NCBI RefSeq assembly: GCF_000237925.1
Contig: NC_031495.1
Location: 21,640,163-21,704,162 of the forward strand
Direction: 5' to 3'
From: Schistosoma mansoni
Lineage: Eukaryota > Platyhelminthes > Trematoda > Strigeidida > Schistosomatidae
DNA length: 64,000 nt
Positions 61,201 to 64,000 of this stretch are shown here, piece by piece. The notes under the pieces were generated by a model that was not told where the DNA came from, did no database searches, and was given only the letters and a program-made list of their open reading frames with translations. The position numbers and the translations under genes are program-made. Each line of letters opens with the position of its first letter. Within the stretch, counting starts at the first letter, position 1.

Positions 61201-62515
61201 TGAAGGATAAGCTCTTCCTTTGGACCAAATCGATGTGCATCTACCAGTTTACTTGCTCATGTGGAGCAGGTTATATTGGCCGCACAAAACGAGCTCTTTC
61301 GAAACGAATCATCGAACATTACCCTGCCTGGCTCTCCAAAGGATTACAGAAGTCAGTAAAAAGCTCAATCTTTGAGAATCTAGTCGAATCCGACCATTTC
61401 GCTTCACTAGAAGCCTATTAAATCATACATACAGTGAGAAGAGTTAACTCAATAGAAATTCAAATGAAAAACTTATGTAAAGCAGAGGCTAATGCTATCC
61501 ACCGGTTTAGGTCTAATCTTTGCGTACAAAAACACCGTGTTCAGTCCATCATTCTTACATGATCTTAACCTCTCTTTCTGTCTTCTTTAATCTATCGTTT
61601 TTATTTTAATTTTATTATTTCTACTCCGTTCCAGTTATTAATACAACTGTTAATTAGCAATTATTGCAACTTTTAATTATTCTCTCTGTAGCTGTTACTT
61701 ATTGACAAATTAGTTTAATATTTTTTTATCAATCCATATAAAAATAACGTTATAGCCGAGTATATTTCGTACAGAACTTAATTTAAGACATTAGTCCTTG
61801 TTAGTATGTCTTGTTTTAATTTACGCGATCAGAATTTTCGATATCCCTAAAATAAATGATATGCACATGAACTGAACTGTTCAACTATACTTTGCTATAA
61901 TCCATTGCATTAAGGCTTTTGTACTCTGTTCCCGTATATGTTGCACATTATGTACATATCTCCATCTGCATGAATATTTAATTTACAATTGTTGTGGTTT
62001 CTCTCCATTGCATCCCTTGAAAATTTACTGAATTTCATCTAATTTTCAAAATTTACATAAATCCCTAGTTCTATAAAACATTATTAAATTAAAACCTAAT
62101 TACAACACAATCAATGTTACTATTGTTGTTTATGATTCTTAGGAAATTACCATTTCTTAAGTTTTATTTGTTTGTCTGTTTTTTTCAATCATTTTACTAG
62201 AATGAGCAAAGTGCATTAAATAATTTGAAAAAGCATCAAATTCGATCACAGACAATTGAACAGTGGCATGAACGTGTTAAAAATCACAATGAACAAGGTC
62301 AAATACTTTGTCAACAATTAAAAATTCAACAAACAAAATATCCTGATACAAATATTTTACAAGAATCACAATTTTACTTGAAATTAATTCCAACATGTTT
62401 GAATCGTATTAGTCATTCATATAAAAATCTTCAAGGTATTGTCAATAATGTAGCTGCAATGTTAGAGGCAAATGCTATTAAATATAGTTTAACTCGGGAA
62501 GCTGATGAATTAGAG
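18580..62515 (+). CDS. Beta-type spectrin, 14 exons seen, 3' end outside window
   Basis: Beta-spectrins pair antiparallel with alpha-spectrin and crosslink actin under the plasma membrane. The assembled 1834-residue product has an N-terminal tandem calponin-homology actin-binding module (CH1 about residues 52-165 with [13 protein letters not shown] and [18 protein letters not shown]2 about 180-290 with [13 protein letters not shown] and [17 protein letters not shown]). About 13 spectrin repeats of roughly 106 residues follow, most marked by the helix A tryptophan ([60 protein letters not shown]). The fourteen exons join in phase throughout. The start ATG at 18580 is the first in frame after a stop at 18540. 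Conventional beta-spectrins have about 17 repeats and a PH domain, so roughly 500 residues should lie downstream. No SH3 domain, the mark of beta-heavy spectrin, is seen in repeat 5. The protein is divergent, with several repeats lacking the tryptophan. Confidence 0.93.
18769..18920 (+). CDS. Spectrin exon 2 (first half of CH1)
   Basis: Acceptor GTAAAG|CGG and donor ATG|GTATGT. It encodes [19 protein letters not shown] and [19 protein letters not shown], the best conserved part of the spectrin CH1 domain. The reading frame is only seen when the 35-bp intron is removed; unspliced it runs into a stop at 18825. Confidence 0.92.
18979..21564 (+). CDS. Spectrin exon 3 (rest of CH1, CH2, repeats 1-6)
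   Basis: A single 2586-bp exon of 862 codons, phase 0 at both ends (TTTACAG|CCT and GAACAA|GTAAGC). It begins in CH1 ([15 protein letters not shown]), contains all of CH2 (ending [13 protein letters not shown]) and runs through spectrin repeats 1-6. In repeats 3 and 4 the helix A tryptophan is replaced ([21 protein letters not shown]). The open frame continues 12 codons past the donor to TAG at 21600. The donor choice is supported by phase and by continuity of repeat 6 into exon 4. Confidence 0.95.
22793..23470 (-). repeat. Inverted copy of spectrin exon 4 with flanking intron bases
   Basis: The minus strand here matches 24.54-25.21 kb. From about 22800 to 23330 it is nearly identical (the only amino-acid change noticed is Ser for Tyr in [10 protein letters not shown]). 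From 23330 to the gap it matches with many one-base insertions and deletions, as in low-quality contig ends. Homology extends 14 bases past the exon 4 donor, then stops at TATCCAT, where the copy continues as CTTTGCT, a string also found in family A SINE copies. It lies head-to-head with the real exon 4 and next to an assembly gap. It is out of register with the gene and not a usable exon. Confidence 0.9.
23524..23723. other. Assembly gap (200 N)
   Basis: Exactly 200 N, a conventional placeholder, so the true distance is unknown. Confidence 0.99.
23724..24115 (+). mobile_element. Family A (Smα-like) tRNA-derived SINE with hammerhead motif
   Basis: The copy has a tRNA-like head with an A box (AGTAGCCGAGTCG) and a B box (GGGTTCGAGTCCC, about 23.87 kb), then a hammerhead region, then a tail containing CACAGTATGCACATATGCC. 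The string AACATCAATGGGAA with following bases occurs both before the head (about 23747) and in the tail (about 24078), as if two units were joined tail to head. The left end is cut by the gap. Schistosome Smα repeats are known to encode hammerhead ribozymes. Confidence 0.82.
23910..23968 (+). ncRNA. Hammerhead ribozyme motif, core mutated
   Basis: It shows CTGACGA, stem II GTCC/GGAC around CAAATA, and a GCGTC cleavage-site region followed by CTGGATTCC. The second core element reads GGAA after stem II where GAAA is required, so self-cleavage is expected to be lost. Confidence 0.75.
24547..25200 (+). CDS. Spectrin exon 4 (end of repeat 6, repeat 7, start of repeat 8)
   Basis: 218 codons, phase 0 to 0 (ATTTAG|GTA and TTACAG|GTAACT). 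It carries [12 protein letters not shown], the helix A of repeat 7, and [11 protein letters not shown] of repeat 8. An inverted near-copy lies about 1.8 kb upstream. Confidence 0.95.
25201..29239 (+). other. Spectrin intron 4
   Basis: Very AT-rich with short AT runs (26322-26336, 26744-26760). It contains one non-LTR 3' fragment (27198-27878). The part at 28.5-29.04 kb is less AT-rich but I could not assign it. Confidence 0.6.
27198..27878 (+). mobile_element. Non-LTR retrotransposon 3' end, copy 1
   Basis: A 5'-truncated copy. Its open part (27352-27657) encodes the C-terminal tail of a schistosome reverse transcriptase ([53 protein letters not shown]), followed by about 220 bp of 3' untranslated sequence ending in GACTGACTGACT-type repeats. 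An in-frame TGA sits in the upstream part near 27.28 kb. It is nearly identical to the minus-strand copy at 40.44-41.10 kb. Confidence 0.85.
29240..29470 (+). CDS. Spectrin exon 5 (helices B-C of repeat 8)
   Basis: 77 codons, phase 0 to 0 (TTTCAG|GAAACT and TTGCAG|GTAATT). Encodes [20 protein letters not shown] and [11 protein letters not shown], the latter with the helix C tryptophan. Confidence 0.94.
29763..30056 (+). mobile_element. Family B hammerhead SINE, near full length
   Basis: Order of parts: a leader of about 110 bp (GAAGCCGTGACCAGTGGAG), a tRNA-like region with A box (AGCTCAGTGGTC, near 29890) and B box (GGGTTCGAGTTCC, near 29940), a hammerhead, then a short tail ending in GTAT repeats. 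Differs from family A in leader, tail and hammerhead loops, so the two families are distinct though built on the same plan. Confidence 0.82.
29968..30024 (+). ncRNA. Hammerhead ribozyme motif, complete core (family B)
   Basis: CTGAGGA, a stem II around GTATTA closed by GTC/GGAC with weak pairing, GAAA, and GTC before CAGTGCTTCC. Stem III reads AGGGCCGT; other copies have the palindrome ACGGCCGT, so one stem III pair is lost here. The core is intact, activity uncertain. Confidence 0.7.
31478..31735. repeat. Palindromic pair of family B SINE ends
   Basis: The left arm (about 31488-31543) is a minus-strand family B 3' end and hammerhead (31555-31615; the first core C is changed to A). The right arm (about 31638-31693) is a plus-strand 3' end. 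The arms share GTGAGTCAATTGAAGCT in reverse complement and would form a stem of about 50 bp around a loop of about 95 bp. Confidence 0.75.
31760..32070 (+). mobile_element. Family B hammerhead SINE, near full length
   Basis: Leader GAAGCATTGACCAGTGGAG, A-box-like CCTCAGTGGTCTATCGG, B-box-like GGCTTCGAATCTC, then a hammerhead (about 31960-32020) whose core reads CTGAGGT, so the last A is changed to T. The tail ends CAATTGACTCACGCTTTCAA. Confidence 0.8.
32390..32570 (-). mobile_element. Family B SINE, degenerate copy
   Basis: The minus strand shows a B-box-like GAGTTCGAGCCCC and a hammerhead-like block with stem II GTCC/GGAC and GAAAC. The first core element has lost three bases (CTGAGTCCC instead of CTGAGGAGTCCC). 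The 5' tRNA part is cut off. Confidence 0.7.
33131..33415 (-). mobile_element. Family A (Smα-like) SINE with complete hammerhead
   Basis: On the minus strand: a piece of tail (CTAAACATCAACGGG), the tRNA-like head with A box (AGTAGCTGAGTGG, 33279-33298) and B box (AATTCGAGTCC, 33237-33249), then the hammerhead and the start of the tail (ending ATCCATCTTTGCTC). It faces a plus-strand copy of the same family at 33395-33655. Confidence 0.85.
33153..33210 (-). ncRNA. Hammerhead ribozyme, complete core (family A)
   Basis: The minus strand has CTGACGA, stem II GTCC-CAAATA-GGAC, GAAA, the palindromic stem III ACGCGCGT, and the cleavage triplet GTC followed by CTGGATTCC; stem I can pair with GCAGGTACATTCAG upstream. 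All conserved core positions of the hammerhead are present. It matches the known schistosome Smα hammerhead design. Stem III is so short that a dimer may be the active form. Confidence 0.85.
33395..33655 (+). mobile_element. Family A SINE, plus-strand partner
   Basis: Starts inside the region after the tRNA head (GGCTCGAGTCTCAGAGTGAA), has a hammerhead at 33441-33502 (core CTGACGA and GAAA kept; stem II GTCC/GAAC mispaired; cleavage triplet GTT instead of GTC), and a full tail. Confidence 0.8.
34203..34259 (-). ncRNA. Hammerhead ribozyme, complete core (family B)
   Basis: The minus strand shows CTGAGGA, stem II GTCC-CATAATA-GGAC, GAAA, stem III ACGGCCGT and cleavage triplet GTC followed by CAGTGTTTCC. 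No core change is seen. Confidence 0.8.
34349..34548. other. Assembly gap (200 N)
   Basis: Exactly 200 N, inside a composite SINE. The fold-back repeat structure is a likely cause of the assembly break. Confidence 0.99.
35534..35611 (+). CDS. Spectrin exon 6 (helix A of repeat 9), 26 codons
   Basis: Acceptor TTTTTTTCAAG|TGC and donor TTA|GTGAGT, phase 0 to 0. It encodes [20 protein letters not shown] and KENVL, which fits helix A of a spectrin repeat. Without it, helix C of repeat 8 (exon 5) would join directly to helix B of repeat 9 (exon 7), so repeat periodicity requires an exon of about this size. The helix A tryptophan is replaced by threonine. Confidence 0.85.
35875..35925 (-). mobile_element. 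Family A SINE fragment
   Basis: Matches the segment spanning the hammerhead cleavage site and start of tail (TGGCTAGCAGTGGAATCCAG on the plus strand) and stops at GACGC, close to the cleavage triplet. Confidence 0.7.
36493..36665 (+). CDS. Spectrin exon 7 (repeat 9, helices B-C)
   Basis: Acceptor TTTATAG|ACA, donor GAAA|GTAAGT. It encodes [20 protein letters not shown] through KCELFQR and ends in phase 2, which the single leading base of exon 8 completes. Confidence 0.93.
36855..37095 (+). pseudogene. Penelope-like element, extreme C-terminal fragment
   Basis: In the frame starting at 36860 the segment reads [20 protein letters not shown] and [11 protein letters not shown], then [14 protein letters not shown]; a frame change leads to [13 protein letters not shown]. 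This is the region after the GIY-YIG core in schistosome Penelope-like proteins. No catalytic part remains. Confidence 0.65.
37560..38010 (-). pseudogene. Penelope-like element, GIY-YIG endonuclease fragment
   Basis: The minus strand encodes [20 protein letters not shown] then [20 protein letters not shown], a GIY-YIG nuclease start with the cysteines that precede it in Penelope-like elements. After a stop it continues in broken form to [19 protein letters not shown] near 37.6 kb. The canonical YIG is present; the GIY-type tyrosine position is changed (CSCWASYIG). It is 5'-truncated and frame-broken. Confidence 0.75.
40441..41818 (-). pseudogene. Non-LTR retrotransposon, longest copy (RT palm to 3' end)
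   Basis: Read on the minus strand it starts abruptly at motif A ([12 protein letters not shown]), continues with [20 protein letters not shown] and an intact motif C ([14 protein letters not shown]). A frameshift follows near 41.45 kb (41770-41390 versus 41496-41218). Next is the FTYLGSLI region, two TGG-to-TGA stops (after LGHL and in ARIS), then the same C-terminal tail as copy 1. The last about 220 bp are the 3' untranslated region ending in GACTGACTGACT repeats at 40.44 kb. The clade may be RTE-related; I am sure only that it is non-LTR. Confidence 0.87.
42828..42918 (+). CDS. Spectrin exon 8 (helix C of repeat 9 into repeat 10)
   Basis: Acceptor TCTAAAG|ATA, donor GAAGAT|GTAAGT. The first base completes the codon begun in exon 7; it then encodes [20 protein letters not shown] and [10 protein letters not shown]. 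Confidence 0.92.
42965..43456 (-). mobile_element. Non-LTR retrotransposon 3' end, copy 3 (diverged subfamily)
   Basis: Minus-strand frame 43409-43152 encodes [45 protein letters not shown] and [13 protein letters not shown]. Same protein tail as the copies at 27 kb and 40 kb but clearly a different subfamily. The 3' end carries the same GACTGACTGA-type repeats near 42965. Confidence 0.85.
46125..46400 (+). repeat. Dispersed repeat of about 300 bp, copy 1
   Basis: Shares TAGTGAAC, GTGGGGA, AACCATACAG and ATCAATTGTCTCA in order with 59870-60170, ending in a CACACCACA motif in both. No coding potential. Orientation is arbitrary; class unknown. Confidence 0.65.
47515..47745 (+). mobile_element. 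Family A SINE, 5'-truncated, hammerhead decayed
   Basis: Begins within the hammerhead (47527-47592). The first core element is destroyed (AGACAAG where CTGACGAG is expected) while GAAACGCGCGTC and the full tail remain. Lacks the tRNA head. Confidence 0.8.
48528..48674 (+). CDS. Spectrin exon 9 (repeat 10, helices A-B)
   Basis: 49 codons, phase 0 to 0 (TTTGTAG|TTC and ATTGAG|GTTAGT). Encodes [20 protein letters not shown] and continues to NRGDHFIE. Confidence 0.93.
48675..51910 (+). other. Spectrin intron 9
   Basis: Nothing coding recognised. The block at about 50.94-51.30 kb is less AT-rich and is listed separately as a possible LTR remnant. Confidence 0.55.
50945..51300. repeat. Possible solo-LTR-like remnant
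   Basis: Contains TATATAAGCTGATGAGTGAG, then about 90 bp later GCAATAAAGGC followed by TGCATCA, resembling a TATA box, a polyadenylation signal and an LTR end. Base composition differs from the surrounding intron. No second copy or target duplication is visible in the window, so this stays tentative. Confidence 0.3.
51911..52049 (+). CDS. Spectrin exon 10 (repeat 10, helix C)
   Basis: Acceptor GATTTTAG|GTC, donor CGAG|GTAAGC. Encodes [20 protein letters not shown] and TRWEELVDL with the helix C tryptophan. Ends in phase 1, completed by AA of exon 11 (GAA). Confidence 0.93.
53737..53927 (+). CDS. Spectrin exon 11 (repeat 11, first part)
   Basis: Acceptor AATGTAG|AAA, donor AAAG|GTGAAT. Encodes [20 protein letters not shown] and continues to KAVINVLK. 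The intron before it (52050-53736) has nothing recognised. Confidence 0.92.
55712..56059 (+). CDS. Spectrin exon 12 (end of repeat 11, start of repeat 12)
   Basis: 116 codons, phase 0 to 0 (TTTTAG|AGT and GTAAA|GTAAGT). Contains [16 protein letters not shown], helix A of repeat 12. The intron before it (53928-55711) is AT-rich without recognised features. Confidence 0.93.
56110..56545. repeat. GC-richer dispersed repeat, unclassified
   Basis: About 430 bp whose composition is far less AT-rich than the intron around it. It includes GAGCCACACCCCGAGCCTTT, GGAGCATCGTAAGGATATGC and CCACCAACCCGGTTAAAGCG. I recall similar sequence as a common schistosome repeat, but cannot name the element. Short frames on both strands carry no motif. 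It sits 50 bp after the exon 12 donor. Confidence 0.55.
57150..57800. repeat. Possible dispersed repeat
   Basis: The block at 57.18-57.43 kb (TTGGTCCTTTGTCCGCCTAG, GACAGACAGACCACATCACA) differs in composition from its surroundings. No second copy is in the window. Called mainly on resemblance to other schistosome intergenic DNA, so weak. Confidence 0.3.
57855..57903 (-). mobile_element. Family B SINE, 3' end only
   Basis: ATCAGAAGGGGTTTTGTGGA through TTGAAAGCGTGA matches the tail of family B copies and stops there. Confidence 0.75.
58242..58282. repeat. (AT)n microsatellite
   Basis: About 20 uninterrupted AT units. Confidence 0.97.
58922..59164 (+). CDS. Spectrin exon 13 (end of repeat 12, start of repeat 13)
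   Basis: 81 codons, phase 0 to 0 (TTTATTAG|GAC and CCAAAG|GTTAGT). Encodes [15 protein letters not shown] and [20 protein letters not shown]. Confidence 0.93.
59870..60170 (+). repeat. Dispersed repeat of about 300 bp, copy 2
   Basis: Diverged copy of 46125-46400: TAGTGAAC, GGTGGGGACA, AACCATACAG, ATCAATTGTCTCA, and a CACACCACA end, in the same order and orientation. Confidence 0.65.
60655..61560 (+). pseudogene. Penelope-like element: RT motif C, linker and GIY-YIG domain
   Basis: Reading in changing frames: an RT end with [18 protein letters not shown] (motif C, YVDD expected, here HVND, near 60.80 kb), a linker ([15 protein letters not shown] and [12 protein letters not shown]), then an open GIY-YIG endonuclease (61200-61421) with [20 protein letters not shown] and [17 protein letters not shown]. 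After one stop at the end of LEAY it goes on as [19 protein letters not shown]. Penelope-like elements combine RT with a GIY-YIG nuclease and are known in schistosomes. The GIY-YIG arginine, tyrosine and glycine signatures look intact, the RT does not. The intron parts around it (59.17-59.87, 61.56-62.2 kb) hold nothing else recognised. Confidence 0.82.
62201..62515 (+). CDS. Spectrin exon 14 (repeat 13, start of repeat 14)
   Basis: 105 codons, phase 0 to 0 (TTACTAG|AAT and TTAGAG|GTTAGT). Encodes [18 protein letters not shown] and ends [10 protein letters not shown], the start of the next helix A, so the gene must continue. No further exon was found up to 64000. Confidence 0.92.
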
Positions 62516-62583
62516 GTTAGTCAAAAATATGTTGTATATAATTTATGTGAACTAATTCATCATTTAGTGAAATTCAGTTTTTA

Positions 62584-62640
62584 GATCAGAAGGGGTTTTA
62601 TGGAGAATTTAGTATTTTCATAGTTGAAATCATGAGTCAG
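62584..62640 (-). mobile_element. Family B SINE, 3' end only
   Basis: ATCAGAAGGGGTTTTATGGA through GAGTCAG, the same tail segment as at 57855, starting 69 bp after the exon 14 donor. Confidence 0.7.
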
Positions 62641-63254
62641 TTTTGATTCAGTTATTCAGCGAACTTTTCATTAATTGCAAATTATGCATATTTTTGTTTA
62701 TAAAGTTATATTTAAGATTTTAGATTTCACGTCTCAATTGGAGTATATAGTGGAAATCCTGTGGATGTTAGTTGTCATTTTTTAATAGTTTCTGGTAATA
62801 ATTTGTAGACTGTAATATTTTATGACATTTTAATAAATTATTTCTTCGTAAACAAAACCCCACAGAATTCATCATAATTTATTATAAGAACAGTATGTAA
62901 TTGTTATCTCCTATAGTAATACCTAATACGTAACATTAAACAATGATACGTTGTATGTCAAAAAATTGGTTGTATTTTTCGAATTAGGATCTGATACAAC
63001 AAAGTAATTCAACTGATGATTACCATCATTAGAACGAAGTAACGTTTGTTTGAAATATTTATAAATTAGTCACATTCAAAATAGGTGTTCATCCCCTGAA
63101 AAATATTACTTTTTTAAAAATGTACAACCATTTAACAAAACCTTTAGTTTATTGAAGATAGCCGAACAATTATGTTGTCTGAATCATTAATTTCGGCTGT
63201 TGTGTGACCGAAACTATTTTCTCAAATATACTTCTTGATAATATTTGACTTCAA

Positions 63255-63885
63255 TCCAATCAGTCAGTCATGTAGAATATAGAACCTGGCAAATATGTAT
63301 ATTGTTTCAAGTTATCAAGCTACATTAGCATAGGTACATAAAATTATCAAGACTAAATCCTTAGTATTACGAGTAGTAACAATACTGGTATCAGGAAATA
63401 GTAGTAGGTATGGAGCAAAGAAACAAAGTGATGGGAGACTGGCGATTCTGCATTTAACGTACGACAAATAGTGAATGTATCTAAGCCATTGTGACTTCGC
63501 ATGTCATAAAATGTATCTATCTGCTGGTTACGTAATAACAACCGGCCCCAACCAGGTAGTCTGCAGCAACCTACATGTCTCAGTCCAGTTGTTAAGTACC
63601 TTATGATCTGATATCATGTTTTGATTTGAATGACACTTGCTCTCTCCCAACATCCTACTACATCAACAAGTAGGCGGTTGTCAGGCATGCTCAATATATG
63701 TTTCAATTACCTCAGTTGATTAAAAATCATAACTCTTTCAACCGATTTGCACTTAGTACATAATGCCTAATCTTAGTATCACTCACTGGATGGTTGCAGC
63801 TTACACAAGCAATACTTTGAAGACACTTATGATCGGATACTAGTAACATATGAATGTCATTTGTTTTTAATGGTCACATCTCTCA
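63255..63885 (-). mobile_element. Non-LTR retrotransposon 3' end, copy 4 (old)
   Basis: Collinear at the DNA level with copies 1-3 (CAGTCAGTCATG end near 63.26 kb, CCCCAACCAGGTAGTCTGCA, CTTTGAAGACACTTATGATC near 63.82 kb) but with many substitutions and no open frame. Confidence 0.75.
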
Positions 63886-64000
63886 TCCATTATTTAATCA
63901 TTGGCTTCAATAGAATTCAATCTTATATTTTTACTTTACATACATTTATAAAAACCATCTAAAAATGCATCAGACTAATAGTGGTAATATTACATACATA

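Noticed and set aside
1-64000. CRISPR array, bacterial operon or rRNA
   Set aside because: No regularly spaced direct repeats, no ribosome-binding sites ahead of genes, no rRNA signatures; spliced genes show the DNA is eukaryotic.

Overview
The window reads as AT-rich genomic DNA of a blood fluke (genus Schistosoma, species not resolved). The evidence is the set of repeats: tRNA-headed SINE-like elements carrying hammerhead ribozymes (Smα-like), schistosome-type RTE/CR1/Jockey-like non-LTR fragments, Penelope-like GIY-YIG fragments, and BEL/Pao and Gypsy remnants. The one host gene starts with 35- and 58-bp introns and then has kilobase introns, a pattern known from schistosomes.

Layout. (1) 1-18.5 kb is gene-poor and mobile-element-rich. 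A decayed RTE-like reverse transcriptase lies at 2.34-3.19 kb. A three-level nest spans about 5.2-14.05 kb: a minus-strand Gypsy gag-protease remnant is split by a BEL/Pao element (5313-12838, 656-bp LTRs), whose 5' LTR is itself split by a 2350-bp CACTA-like DNA transposon (5710-8059). A minus-strand CR1/Jockey-like RT tail follows at 14.78-15.56 kb. (2) 18.58 kb to beyond the right edge is a beta-type spectrin gene on the plus strand. I could assemble 14 exons (5502 nt, 1834 codons) encoding two CH domains and about 13 spectrin repeats. All exon phases join, and the gene runs off the window before its C-terminus. (3) Its introns (mostly 1.7-6 kb) hold nearly everything else: two SINE-like families with hammerhead motifs, four copies of one non-LTR 3' end, three Penelope-like fragments, several dispersed repeats and microsatellites.

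Two assembly gaps of exactly 200 N (23524-23723 and 34349-34548) lie in introns. Just left of the first gap is an inverted, almost identical copy of spectrin exon 4. It may be a real rearrangement or an assembly error.

Functionally, the spectrin would pair with alpha-spectrin and bind actin in the submembrane skeleton. The mobile elements all look coding-defective, but three hammerhead copies keep a complete core. I found no clearly novel multi-gene system. The most unusual structures are the nested insertions, the fold-back hammerhead SINE pairs and the inverted exon.
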